From: Ketobacter sp036337295
GTDB taxonomy: Bacteria; Pseudomonadota; Gammaproteobacteria; Pseudomonadales; Ketobacteraceae
Reading direction: 5' to 3'
DNA length: 64,000 bases
Assembly: GCA_036337295.1 (NCBI GenBank)
Contig: JAYZEN010000001.1
Span: 1,406,034-1,470,033, forward strand
Part shown: piece by piece, positions 16,984-25,998 of the stretch
How positions within the stretch are numbered: position 1 is the first letter of the stretch
Layout: each line of letters starts with the position of its first letter
Program-made: the position numbers and the translations under genes
The notes under the pieces: model-generated
What the model was told of the DNA's origin: nothing
Seen by the model: the letters and a program-made list of their open reading frames with translations, nothing else
The model's database searches: none

Positions 16984-18087
16984 CTATTTCCCATCCCGGA
17001 TTTTAAGAAACGCCTCTTCGGAGATGGCGGTGTACGGCATCACATTGTCGCGGAAAGCTTTGAAGGAGGCGTACACCTTCTTCGCCGCGGCATCCTCGGC
17101 AATGGTCTCCTGAATCACCTGCTCTGAGGCTCCCCGCAACGCCTCCACCACATCGTCCGGCAGCTTGCGCAGTTGCACGCCGTGCTTTTCCACCAGTTCT
17201 TTCAACGCCGTGTTGTTGCGGGCGGTGTACTCATCCAGCATATCCTGGTTGATGGCGCGGGTGGCGTAGGTGACGATGGCCTGCAGATCCGGCGGCAGCT
17301 TGGCCCAGGCCTCCTTGTTGATGATGAACTCCAGCATGGCGCCGGGCTCGTGCCAGCCGGGGTAATAATAATAGTCGGCTGCTTTATACAAACCGAAGGT
17401 GAGATCATTGTAGGGGCCCACCCATTCGGTGGCATCAATGGAGCCGGTCTGCAGGGCGGTGAACAGCTCCCCCCCGGGTAAAGTCACGGGCACACCGCCC
17501 AGACGCTGGAACACCTCACCGGCCAGCCCGGGAATGCGCATCTTCAGGCCCTTGAGATCATCGACGCTGTGGATTTCCTTTTTGAACCAGCCTGCCATCT
17601 GCACTCCGGTGCTGCCACCGGCAAAGGGTACCAGGTTAAACGGTGCGTACACTTCCCGCCACAACTCCAGGCCACCGCCATAATGCAGCCAGCCATTCAT
17701 CTCCTGCACGTTCAGGCCAAAGGGCACCGCTGTGAAAAACTGCGCTGCCGGGCTCTTGCCTTTCCAGTAATAGGCCGCACCATGACCCACTTCCACCGCA
17801 CCGCGGGCCACCGCATCGAACACCCCCATGGCGGGCACCAACTCGCCGGCCCCATGCACCTTCACCTTCAACCGCCCCCCGCTCATTTCATTGACCGCTT
17901 TGGCGAAGTTTTCCGGGGCCATGCCCAGGCCGGGATAATTGCGGGGCCAGGTGGTGACCATCTTCCATTCAAAGGTCTGTTGGGGAACGGCTTGCGTCGC
18001 ATCGGTGGATTCTGTGTCTTTCCCGCAAGCGGTGAGGGCGAGCAACCCTAGGGTCAGCCAGGCCAGCTTCGTGAGCATCCGCATCAT
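16984..18087 (-). CDS. TRAP transporter substrate-binding lipoprotein (TakP-like)
   Basis: A 367-residue protein with a lipoprotein signal (LLALTACGKD, modified Cys about residue 21). The mature sequence reads like the DctP subfamily containing TakP, the 2-oxo-acid binding protein: WPRNYPGLGMAPENFAKAVN, GELVPAMGVFDAVARGAVEVGHG, GSTGVQMAGWFKKEI and DATEWVGPYNDL. TakP-like proteins bind 2-oxo acids through Na+ or divalent ions, but the exact ligand cannot be read here. It is convergent to dctQM and the thioesterase, an unusual split of a TRAP locus. The lipid anchor is also less usual than a soluble DctP. Confidence 0.9.
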   Translation of the reverse strand: MMRMLTKLAWLTLGLLALTACGKDTESTDATQAVPQQTFEWKMVTTWPRNYPGLGMAPENFAKAVNEMSGGRLKVKVHGAGELVPAMGVFDAVARGAVEVGHGAAYYWKGKSPAAQFFTAVPFGLNVQEMNGWLHYGGGLELWREVYAPFNLVPFAGGSTGVQMAGWFKKEIHSVDDLKGLKMRIPGLAGEVFQRLGGVPVTLPGGELFTALQTGSIDATEWVGPYNDLTFGLYKAADYYYYPGWHEPGAMLEFIINKEAWAKLPPDLQAIVTYATRAINQDMLDEYTARNNTALKELVEKHGVQLRKLPDDVVEALRGASEQVIQETIAEDAAAKKVYASFKAFRDNVMPYTAISEEAFLKIRDGK

Positions 18088-18205
18088 CTGTAGGCTCCTG
18101 CAGATTTTTTGTTGGTGTTATCGATTGTTGATCTGTTTTTTGTGCCTGAAAGGCTCTCTATTTCAGCGCCGGGAGTCAAGCCCCCGGGGGCAAGGAAATA
18201 CCTCG

Positions 18206-20377
18206 CTACAGCAACTCCAGGCGGGCGTACTGGGCCACCAGCCACTTCTCCCCTGCCCCGGCAAAGTTGACCCGCACCCGGGCATTGGGCCCCTGGCCCT
18301 CGCAGCCCATGATCACCCCGTCGCCGAATTTGGGATGACGCACCGAACGCCCCAGACGATAAGGTGCATCCGGCTCCTGCACCCGGTAACCGCCGCTGGG
18401 CGCAATGGGGCGGGTGATCTTGGCCGCCGCCCGCACCTCCTGCAGGCAGTGCGGGGGGATCTCGCGGATAAACCGTGACGGCGCATGCAGGGCTTCCGAA
18501 CCGTAGATGCGTCGGCTTTCCGCATGGGTGATGAAGAGTTTCTTCATGGCCCGGGTAATGCCCACGTAGGCAAGCCGGCGTTCCTCCTCCATGCGCCCCA
18601 GATCCTCTGCCGACTGCATGGACGGAAACAGCCCCTCTTCCACCCCGGTCATGAACACCACGGGAAACTCCAGGCCCTTGGCGGAATGCAGCGTCATCAT
18701 CTGCACGCAGTCTTCGCCTGCTTCTGCCTGGGTATCCCCTGCTTCCAGCGCCGCGTGATCCAGAAACGCCGCCAGTGAGGTGCCGGCTTCCTCTCCACTA
18801 TTGCCTGCGCCGTTGATTTCGAATTCCCGGGTGGCACTGATCAGTTCCTTGATGTTCTCCACCCGCGCCTCACCGCGGTCGCCTTTCTCGTTCTGGTGAT
18901 AGGGAATCAGGCCCGACGCTTCGATCACCCGCTCTGCCTGTTCCGACAGACCCAGGCCGCGAACTTCCTGGTCCAGCTGTTCCACCATGGCCATAAACTC
19001 CGCCAGGGACTTGCCCGCCTTGGTGGACAGTTCCCGATGCTGCAACACCATCAGGCTGGCCTGCCACAGGGGGATCTTGAGTTCGCGGGCCGTGAGCCGA
19101 ATCCGCTCCAGGGATTTTTCCCCCAGGCCCCGGGGTGGCGTATTCACCACCCGCTCAAACGCGGCGTCGTCATCCCGATGCTGGATCAGCCGCAGATACG
19201 CCAGGGCGTTTTTGATTTCCAAACGTTCGAAAAAGCGGTGGCCGCCATAGATTCGGTAAGGAATTCCGGCCCGCAGCATGGCCTCCTCCAGCACCCGCGA
19301 CTGGGCATTGGAGCGATACAGAATGGCCATGTCGCTGCGCCGCATTCCCTGCTGCAAACCCTGCTGAATGCGCTCCGCCACGAAGCGGGCTTCATCCACT
19401 TCGTTAAACCCGGCATACAGGGAAATGGGTTCGCCGTCATCACCGGAGGTCCACAGCTGTTTGCCCAGGCGATCCCGGTTGTTGGTGATGACGCCATTAG
19501 CGGCGTTCAGGATGGTGGCCGTGGAGCGGTAGTTCTGTTCCAGCCGCACCACTTCCGTCCGACCGAAGTCATCACCGAAGGAACGAATGTTCTCGATGCG
19601 GGCACCGCGCCAGCCGTATATGGACTGGTCGTCATCACCGACGATGGTGATGGGGACGGTTTTACCCGCCAGCATCTGCAACCAGGCATACTGAATGCGG
19701 TTGGTGTCCTGAAACTCGTCCACCAGAATATGACGGAAGCGCCGTTGGTAATGGGCCAACAACTGGGGTTGCTGCAACCACAGTTCGTGACTGCGCAACA
19801 ACAACTCGGCAAAGTCCACCATGCCACCCCGCTCACAGGCGTCCTGATATTGCCGGTAAACCGTGACCAGGGTTTTCTGATACAAATCGCCGTAATCGTC
19901 TATGTGATCCGGTCGCAATCCTTCGTCTTTATTACTGTTGATGAACGCCTGGGCCTGCTTGGGAGGCCAACGGGATTCGTCCAACTCCAGTTGCCGCATC
20001 ACCCGCTTGACCAACCGTAACTGATCTTCGGAATCCAGAATCTGAAAGTTTTGCGGCAAACGGGCTTCTTCCCAATGCATGCGCAACAAACGGTGAGCAA
20101 GGCCGTGAAAGGTGCCCACCCACATGGAGCCGCTGGGTGCCCGCAACAACCGTTCAATGCGGTGCCGCATCTCGGCGGCGGCCTTGTTGGTAAAGGTCAC
20201 GGCCAGAATACTGTGAGGTGATAAGTGTTGTTCCTGAATCAACCACGCAATGCGATGCACCAGTACCCGGGTCTTGCCGCTGCCGGCGCCGGCCAACACC
20301 AACAGACGATCGGCCTCGGAGGTCACCGCCTGTGCCTGAGCACTGTTAAGAGACTGAACTAAAGAGGAATTTTGCAT
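18206..20377 (-). CDS. uvrD: DNA helicase II UvrD
   Basis: A superfamily 1A helicase of 723 residues with all motifs: I AGAGSGKTRVL (about residue 30), II VDEFQDTNRIQY, III VGDDDQSIYGWRGA, IV VRLEQNYRST, V MTLHSAKGLEFPVVFMTG and VI RRLAYVGITRAMKKL. The C-terminal YRLGRSVRHPKFGDGVI segment is the Tudor-like domain that binds UvrB/RNA polymerase. EEGLFPS after motif V separates UvrD from Rep (which has EEGILPH). It unwinds DNA in nucleotide-excision and mismatch repair. It is followed on the minus strand by the TRAP binding protein after 118 bases. Confidence 0.95.
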   Translation of the reverse strand: MQNSSLVQSLNSAQAQAVTSEADRLLVLAGAGSGKTRVLVHRIAWLIQEQHLSPHSILAVTFTNKAAAEMRHRIERLLRAPSGSMWVGTFHGLAHRLLRMHWEEARLPQNFQILDSEDQLRLVKRVMRQLELDESRWPPKQAQAFINSNKDEGLRPDHIDDYGDLYQKTLVTVYRQYQDACERGGMVDFAELLLRSHELWLQQPQLLAHYQRRFRHILVDEFQDTNRIQYAWLQMLAGKTVPITIVGDDDQSIYGWRGARIENIRSFGDDFGRTEVVRLEQNYRSTATILNAANGVITNNRDRLGKQLWTSGDDGEPISLYAGFNEVDEARFVAERIQQGLQQGMRRSDMAILYRSNAQSRVLEEAMLRAGIPYRIYGGHRFFERLEIKNALAYLRLIQHRDDDAAFERVVNTPPRGLGEKSLERIRLTARELKIPLWQASLMVLQHRELSTKAGKSLAEFMAMVEQLDQEVRGLGLSEQAERVIEASGLIPYHQNEKGDRGEARVENIKELISATREFEINGAGNSGEEAGTSLAAFLDHAALEAGDTQAEAGEDCVQMMTLHSAKGLEFPVVFMTGVEEGLFPSMQSAEDLGRMEEERRLAYVGITRAMKKLFITHAESRRIYGSEALHAPSRFIREIPPHCLQEVRAAAKITRPIAPSGGYRVQEPDAPYRLGRSVRHPKFGDGVIMGCEGQGPNARVRVNFAGAGEKWLVAQYARLELL

Positions 20378-20719
20378 TGCCGCATTCTACTGTATTTGTT
20401 CCGGCAAGTGCCAAACATAATAAAAAACCGTCGGGGCTGGCGGTTTTCTCTATAAAACGCGCTAACTTTGACAAAAATCCATCAAATAGCGGCCATTTTG
20501 TAAAAAATGTCACAAGAAAATTTCACGTATTGTGTTTTTACGTATATATTTTTTGCTAACCAAAGTGCGAAGGTGCGTCTATCGAACTGGTATAACGATA
20601 ACAATAAGAAAAACCCAATTTTGAAGCCCAACTTCCTTATTGTTGTCCCTCCTTTAATCGATTCCTGCACGGCTTGGTCTTCCATATAAAAATACCTACT
20701 TAAATGGAGTTCGACTCTA
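20378..20719. other. AT-rich divergent intergenic region, uvrD and DUF1302 genes
   Basis: These 342 bases hold no plausible gene. The half near uvrD has a terminator-like hairpin (20424-20447). The remainder is much more AT-rich than the surrounding genes, and is likely to contain the promoters of both divergent genes. I found no LexA box (CTGT-N8-ACAG) upstream of uvrD. The DUF1302 gene has GGAG about 10 bases before its ATG. Confidence 0.6.
20424..20447 (-). terminator. Terminator-like hairpin in the uvrD leader
   Basis: AAAACCG pairs with CGGTTTT around a 10-base loop, and on the minus strand the stem runs into TTTTTTATT. No gene ends here: it lies 47 bases upstream of the uvrD ATG in the uvrD direction, so it may act as an attenuator. 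Confidence 0.5.
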
Positions 20720-22696
20720 ATGGCAATGAACAAACGTTTTAAGGTGACTGCTTTAGCCGCTGCCATAGCAGCTGCTGGGTCGGTTATACCGGCGTATGGT
20801 TTCGAATACGAAAAAGATGATTTTCGAATGCAGGTGGATACCACGGTTTCCGTGGGCGCCTCTTGGCGAGCCGATGACCGCGATTATCGGAGTGTGGGCG
20901 TAGCGAACGCCACCGCTGCCGGAAAATCACAAGCCCACCTGCACGGCACCAGCTCACAGGACAACAGCAATCTGCTCTGGCAAGAAGGCTCCACCTTTTC
21001 GGAAGTCGCCAAAGTCACCGTCGACATGGAATTAAACTACAAAAACTACGGTGCGTTTGTTCGTGGTAAAGCTTTTTATGATCACCGTATTGTCAATGGC
21101 GATGGCCGTACTGACGAACCCGCTTTCTATGAGCCCAATCAACCCGCACAAAGCGCCGGCACCAGCGCTGATATCCTGGATGCGTTCGTCTGGGCTGACT
21201 GGTGGTTGGGGGACAAGCCCCTGAACGTACGCCTGGGTAAACAGGTCATCAGCTGGGGCGAAGGCCTGTTCTTCCCCAACGGGATCAACACCATCAACCC
21301 CGTTGACGTCAACGCCCTGTTGGCCCCAGGCTCCGAGGTCAAAGACGCTTTAATCCCCTTAAACGCATTGTACGGCTCACTGGGCTTGACCTCCAACCTG
21401 ACGTTGGAAGCGTTTGTTTTGTTTGAGTGGAAAGAAACCAAACTGCCTGAATGTGGTACGTTCTTCTCCACCACGGACCTGGCGGGCGCCAACTGTTATG
21501 GCGGTTTCTATCCAGGCGGTGAGGAAGTTGGCTACTACAACCCATCGTATGGCCCCGCTGGCGGTGCAGAATATCGCGTCCTGCCCCGCGGCTCAGATGT
21601 CGAACCCGACGACCAAGGTCAGTACGGTATTGCGGCTCGTTACTTTGTGGATTCCATCGAAACAGAATTCGCGTTTTACTACATCAACTATCACTCACGC
21701 ACCCCCATCGTATCCGGTCACATGGTTGACCCAACACAGGTCGACCCACTGGTCACAGCGGTTTTGGGCACCGGCCCCTTATCGCCTGACCTGGAAACTG
21801 CGCGGACACAATTAATCGCCGCCACCGGTAATCCCACTTCCACCGCCTTTCTGTTGCCCACAGGCGATTTCTTCAACGATTACGTAGAAGACATCCAACT
21901 GTTCGGCGCCAGCTTCAACACCACCATCGATTTTGGTCTGCCCGGTGGTGCCACTGCGTTCTCCGGTGAAATCAGCATGCGCAAAGACCAGCCCTTCCAA
22001 CAGGAAGACGGCGACACCCTCGGCGGTGCCCTGGGTCTACCGTCGTTGAGCTGCCATGAATCGGATGTGGAATACGACTGTTACAGCAAATACGAAGCAG
22101 GCGAATACGCACCGGGTTATGTCCTCGCGGACTACTACCAGGCTGAAATCGCCTTCATTCACTTCTTTGATCGCATCCTGGGCGCCTCCCGTTGGACGGC
22201 CATTCTGGACATCGCCGGCTCCTATGTGGACACGCCCAGCAAGGACGAAGCCCTGCTGAACAGTTCCTACAACGCCACCCTCCACCACCCTTGGGTGGCC
22301 GATGTGGCGACGGTTGCTGGGCTCATTCCCACCGCCTATCCTGACTTCCTGGCAGCCGTTGAGGCACCCTACAGCTCTACGGCCTATGAAGACGACTACT
22401 ACCCCACCAGCGGAGCCTGGGGTTACAAACTGCGCTTCAGCGGTGAGTACAACAACGTATTCGCCGGTATCAACCTGAGACCCACCATCAGCTTTAGCCA
22501 CGACGTGTACGGTACCACTCCAGGCCCAATTACTAACTTCCTGGAAAACCGCAAAGCGCTCGGTCTGGAACTGGAAGGTGTTTACATGAACACCTACTCC
22601 GTATCTGTGGCCTACACAGATTTCTACGGCGCCGAACCATATAACCAGCTTGCCGATCGTGACTACTACACCATCAGCGCTCAAGCCTCATTCTAA
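20720..22696 (+). CDS. DUF1302 family outer-membrane protein
   Basis: A 658-residue exported protein. A signal peptide ends near AAGSVIPAYG and the mature protein starts FEYEKDDFRMQVDTTVSVGASWRADDRDY, the hallmark N-terminus of DUF1302 (PF06980). The rest alternates aromatic-rich strands and acidic loops, ending with SAQASF, a C-terminal phenylalanine as in many outer-membrane barrels. DUF1302/DUF1329 pairs recur in hydrocarbon- and lipid-using proteobacteria and are thought to act in envelope lipid traffic, but the biochemical role is not established. The DUF1329 gene follows after 20 bases. ATGs at 20720 and 20726 are both possible starts. Confidence 0.9.
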   Translation: MAMNKRFKVTALAAAIAAAGSVIPAYGFEYEKDDFRMQVDTTVSVGASWRADDRDYRSVGVANATAAGKSQAHLHGTSSQDNSNLLWQEGSTFSEVAKVTVDMELNYKNYGAFVRGKAFYDHRIVNGDGRTDEPAFYEPNQPAQSAGTSADILDAFVWADWWLGDKPLNVRLGKQVISWGEGLFFPNGINTINPVDVNALLAPGSEVKDALIPLNALYGSLGLTSNLTLEAFVLFEWKETKLPECGTFFSTTDLAGANCYGGFYPGGEEVGYYNPSYGPAGGAEYRVLPRGSDVEPDDQGQYGIAARYFVDSIETEFAFYYINYHSRTPIVSGHMVDPTQVDPLVTAVLGTGPLSPDLETARTQLIAATGNPTSTAFLLPTGDFFNDYVEDIQLFGASFNTTIDFGLPGGATAFSGEISMRKDQPFQQEDGDTLGGALGLPSLSCHESDVEYDCYSKYEAGEYAPGYVLADYYQAEIAFIHFFDRILGASRWTAILDIAGSYVDTPSKDEALLNSSYNATLHHPWVADVATVAGLIPTAYPDFLAAVEAPYSSTAYEDDYYPTSGAWGYKLRFSGEYNNVFAGINLRPTISFSHDVYGTTPGPITNFLENRKALGLELEGVYMNTYSVSVAYTDFYGAEPYNQLADRDYYTISAQASF

Positions 22697-22716
22697 GTTG
22701 TGGGGGAAACAAGGAT

Positions 22717-24099
22717 ATGAATATGAAATCAACGCACAAATTGAAACTCCTGGCCGGCGCATTGTTGGCCACCTCTTTGGCAACAGCCCCAACCTTTGCC
22801 AAAGTACCCCAGGCAGAAGCCGACAAGCTGGGCGGCAGCACCCTGACTCCCAGCGGCGCGGAAGTGGCGGGTAACGCCGACGGCACCATTCCCAAATGGG
22901 ATGGCGGCATGAAGGGCAACCCGGACTGTTACAAAGGCGGCGAATTCCTTTGTGATCCATTCCCGAACGACAAACCCCTGTTCACCATTACGGCTGGCAA
23001 CCTGGACCAATATAAAGACAAGCTGAGCCCAGGCCAGATCGCCATGTTCGAGAAATACCCGGACACTTACCGTATGCCGGTGTATCAGACCCGCCGGCCC
23101 TACGTGATGCCTGAGCGCATCGTGGCCTTAACCAAGAAAAACGCCCTGGAAGCCGAAACCGTGGGCGCCACCGGTCTGCGCGGACTGAACCTGCAGGGTT
23201 TCCCGTTCCCGATTCCGCAGAACGGCCTGGAGGCCATCTGGAACCACATTGGCCGCTGGCGCGGTGATGCCCTGGAGCGCACCATTGGCCAGGTTACGCC
23301 CCAGGCCAACGGCGCCTACAGTATGGTCATGTTCAAGGATCAGCTGTCCGTCACCAATCAGTTGACCGACTATGTTCCCGGGGAAGATGACAACGTCATG
23401 TTCTACTTCAAGCAGCAGGTCACTGCACCGGCGCGCCTGGCCGGTAACGTGCTGCTGGTACACGAAACCATCGACCAGGTGAAAGAGCCTCGCCGGGCCT
23501 GGATCTACAACGCCGGCCAGCGTCGGGTACGTCGGGCACCCCAGGTGGCCTACGACGGTCCGGGTACCGCCTCCGACGGCATGCGTACCGCGGACAACTT
23601 TGACCTCTACAACGGTTCTCCTGACCGCTATGAGTGGACGCTGAAAGGCAAAAAAGAGATGTATATTGCCTACAACGCCTACAAACTGGACGAGAAAGGG
23701 CTGCCTTATGACGATATGGTGAAACCCGGCCACATCAACCAGGACCTGACCCGCTATGAGCTGCACCGGGTCTGGGAAGTGGAAGGCAACCTGCGGGAAG
23801 GTACCCGTCACATCTACGCCAAACGGGTCTTCTTCCTGGACGAAGACACCTGGCTGGCAGGGGTGATTGACCACTATGACGGTCGAGGCAACCTGTGGCG
23901 GGTGGCGGAAGCCCACCAGATCTTCTACTACAACGTGGACGTTCAAGGTTATGCCATCGAGACCCTGTATGACCTGAACGCCGGTCGCTACCTGGCCCTG
24001 GGCTTCGAGAACAACGAAGCCAAAGGCACCAACTTCGACGTGAAGTTCTCCAAGACGGAATTCCAGCCTGCCGCCCTGCGCCGCAGCGGTGTTCGCTAG
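22717..24099 (+). CDS. DUF1329 family periplasmic protein
   Basis: A 460-residue exported protein with signal peptide LLAGALLATSLATAPTFA. The mature N-terminus (EADKLGGSTLTPSGAEVAGNADGTIPKWDGG) is the textbook DUF1329 (PF07044) start, and LYNGSPDRYEWTLKGKKEMYIAYN and RHIYAKRVFFLDEDTWLAG are further family blocks. The family resembles LolB/LolA-type lipid carriers. It is co-transcribed with the DUF1302 gene and ends at a strong terminator. Many such loci also carry an RND/MMPL transporter and a YCF48-type protein; both are absent here. Confidence 0.92.
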   Translation: MNMKSTHKLKLLAGALLATSLATAPTFAKVPQAEADKLGGSTLTPSGAEVAGNADGTIPKWDGGMKGNPDCYKGGEFLCDPFPNDKPLFTITAGNLDQYKDKLSPGQIAMFEKYPDTYRMPVYQTRRPYVMPERIVALTKKNALEAETVGATGLRGLNLQGFPFPIPQNGLEAIWNHIGRWRGDALERTIGQVTPQANGAYSMVMFKDQLSVTNQLTDYVPGEDDNVMFYFKQQVTAPARLAGNVLLVHETIDQVKEPRRAWIYNAGQRRVRRAPQVAYDGPGTASDGMRTADNFDLYNGSPDRYEWTLKGKKEMYIAYNAYKLDEKGLPYDDMVKPGHINQDLTRYELHRVWEVEGNLREGTRHIYAKRVFFLDEDTWLAGVIDHYDGRGNLWRVAEAHQIFYYNVDVQGYAIETLYDLNAGRYLALGFENNEAKGTNFDVKFSKTEFQPAALRRSGVR

Positions 24100-24121
24100 T
24101 CCCCTATCTTGGGTATAATGA

Positions 24122-24148
24122 GGGGGTGCTCTAAGCACCCCCTTTTTT
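24122..24148 (+). terminator. Terminator after the DUF1302-DUF1329 unit
   Basis: GGGGGTGCT and AGCACCCCC pair around a 3-base loop and are followed by six T residues. A strong rho-independent terminator. Confidence 0.92.
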
Positions 24149-24423
24149 ATGCCTGACCGTTTTTTGTACAAACCTTTTACAGGGACGCCACAGTCTGTAA
24201 CAGGCTGATATGGCACTATTAACTATGGGAAAACCCCAAACGGGTGAATTCCGTGGGGTTGCGCAGGAGAGAGAACCGTCTTATTCTGCCTTGTGAACCT
24301 GATCACACTCTGACTACACACCATCTGACTTGCCATATACAGCGAGCAGCCAGGTCCGGGGCCGGAACAAGAATAAGAACGGTAGATTCGTTCAGGGAAT
24401 AACTATAAGAAGTGTTGATACAC
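24143..24423 (+). other. Intergenic leader with potential RNA structure
   Basis: Beyond the preceding terminator this stretch has no gene but several pairings: TTACAG/CTGTAA (24177-24182 with 24195-24200), a hairpin at 24232-24260 (AACCCC-AA-ACGG, loop GTGAATT, CCGTGGGGTT), a GTGA/TCAC hairpin near 24294-24307 and a long-range 9-pair helix TCTTATTCT/AGAATAAGA (24279-24287 with 24370-24378) enclosing a loop with CCGG-GG-CCGG. It could be a structured 5' leader for the next gene. It matches no riboswitch I can name with confidence. Confidence 0.4.
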
Positions 24424-25980
24424 ATGGTGAGCTTTACTCTTTTTAACTTATTCAAGGTATTGGTACGTCATCAATACCGCTGGATCATCTTGCTGAGCTG
24501 CATGCTGTGGGGCACCGCCCACGCGGTGACACAGGCGCAAATCAACACCAGTGCCTCCACCGTCAAGCAGCTGAAACAGGAAGTCGCCAACACGGAAACC
24601 GCCATCCGCTCCCAGGAGAAAAACCTCTGGAGCCTGGACAAGCAGATCCTCGACAAGCGTAAGTCCGTGCGTGAAGAACGCACAGAGGAGCGCAAACTGT
24701 TTCACGAAGCCAAGCGCCAGCTGAAGCTGCAGAATTTCGAAGTGGAACGTATCGAGAAAGACATCTCCCTGGTGGACTTTGATATCGATATCGTGCGTCG
24801 CGACCAGGAACGGGACCAGCAGCGCCATGCCGCATTGAATGTGCTGAAGCAACGACTGGCCCAAAGCGACTACGAAGCCCGCCAAAAAGACTACCAGAAG
24901 CAGATCGCAGACCTGGAGAACAAAAAGCAGCCATTGCTGGCGGAATTGGATCGGGCCAAAACCCGACTGGCTGAACTGCAACAACAGCTCCAGACCCAGA
25001 AAGACGATGTGGACGACCACTCCATGGATGCCGACCCCCGCATTGCCTCCCTCATCAGCAAACGGGACAGCACCGCCCAGCAACTGAACAACCTGCGCGC
25101 TCAACTGAATAATCAGCAAACCCGTTTACGCCAGGCCAACGACACTTTTAACCAACTGGTGACCCAGTTCAAACAGGAACAAAGCGCCGAGCAGAAATCC
25201 GCTCAGGCCAAAGCCGCTGTGCCCAAAGCGGTGAGCGCTCCGGTGCGGCCCAAGGTGGCGCTGGAAGGGGAATTTGCCTCCTATGTGTTTGTCATCTCCG
25301 GCGACCAGGAGCCCAATATCGAAAGCACACTGCACCTGAAAAGCTGGGTGGAATCCTACGGCGCCAAATACATCGAGGCCAACTGGAACGGCTTCGGCCA
25401 GGGTACCGGCCCCAACAACAGCCTGGGGTTTCAGGAAGCGTTCCGTGAATACGTGCGCCAGATTCCCCAAAACAGCAAAGTTATCCTGATCGGTCACGGA
25501 CTGGGCGGAGGTGCCGCCATCGAAGCCGCCACCCGGGTGGCCTACAGCGAGAAGCGCACCATCGATTTCCTGGCAGTACTGGACCCCATGGGCAATGCCG
25601 GGCTGCGCGCCAACATCGTGTACGACACTCGCGGCGCCTGTGTGCAACCGGACCCCGGCAACACCATGACCAACGCCGAATACATTGCCTGTATCAAATC
25701 CGCCAAAAAGCGCATGATCACGTCCAACATCAAGTATTTCTATAACCGCTGGCAGAAAGATGCCCAGGGCCCGCTGGATTACCAGCGCCAGATCGCCAGC
25801 ATTGATGCCAAAGGCAACGTGGTAAGCGTGCCCACCGCGTCCGGCCGTTTCACCATTGAAAACGGCACAGAGGCGGATCAACGCCGGGTGTATTTCGCCG
25901 GTGACAAGGATGCCCATAAATTGCTGTTGGCCGAAGAAGCCAAGGTTTTACCCAAACTGCTGGTTCAACACTTACGTTAA
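24424..25980 (+). CDS. Exported coiled-coil protein with alpha/beta-hydrolase-like C-terminal domain lacking the serine
   Basis: About 518 residues. A signal peptide or anchor ends at LLSCMLWGTAHA (about residue 34). Residues about 40-235 are a long charged coiled coil (heptad-like Q/K/E/R content, few prolines). After a linker with KAAVPKAVSAPVRP, the C-terminal domain starts at GEFASYVFVISGD and contains VILIGHGLGGGAAIEAA, which aligns with the nucleophile elbow of lipase/Est-like folds except that the catalytic Ser is Gly (about residue 359). Two cysteines (GACVQPD and EYIACIK) could form a disulphide. I recognise no named family. ATG 24424 is preferred; a GTG at 24412 has no room for a ribosome binding site. 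Confidence 0.7.
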   Translation: MVSFTLFNLFKVLVRHQYRWIILLSCMLWGTAHAVTQAQINTSASTVKQLKQEVANTETAIRSQEKNLWSLDKQILDKRKSVREERTEERKLFHEAKRQLKLQNFEVERIEKDISLVDFDIDIVRRDQERDQQRHAALNVLKQRLAQSDYEARQKDYQKQIADLENKKQPLLAELDRAKTRLAELQQQLQTQKDDVDDHSMDADPRIASLISKRDSTAQQLNNLRAQLNNQQTRLRQANDTFNQLVTQFKQEQSAEQKSAQAKAAVPKAVSAPVRPKVALEGEFASYVFVISGDQEPNIESTLHLKSWVESYGAKYIEANWNGFGQGTGPNNSLGFQEAFREYVRQIPQNSKVILIGHGLGGGAAIEAATRVAYSEKRTIDFLAVLDPMGNAGLRANIVYDTRGACVQPDPGNTMTNAEYIACIKSAKKRMITSNIKYFYNRWQKDAQGPLDYQRQIASIDAKGNVVSVPTASGRFTIENGTEADQRRVYFAGDKDAHKLLLAEEAKVLPKLLVQHLR

Positions 25981-25998
25981 ACAACGGGAGACGGTGTT

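Noticed and set aside
20378..20719. LexA box for uvrD
   Set aside because: A CTGT word occurs near 20393 but no ACAG follows at the required spacing.
24157..24260. Cyclic di-GMP-I or cobalamin riboswitch
   Set aside because: Isolated words such as GGGACGC and GGGTGAATTCCG fit, but the order of conserved blocks of either class is not present; kept only as an unnamed structured leader.
24355..24375. Bacterial SRP RNA
   Set aside because: A CAGGTCCGG word is present but the GGAAGGAAGCAGCC apical loop and closing stem are not.
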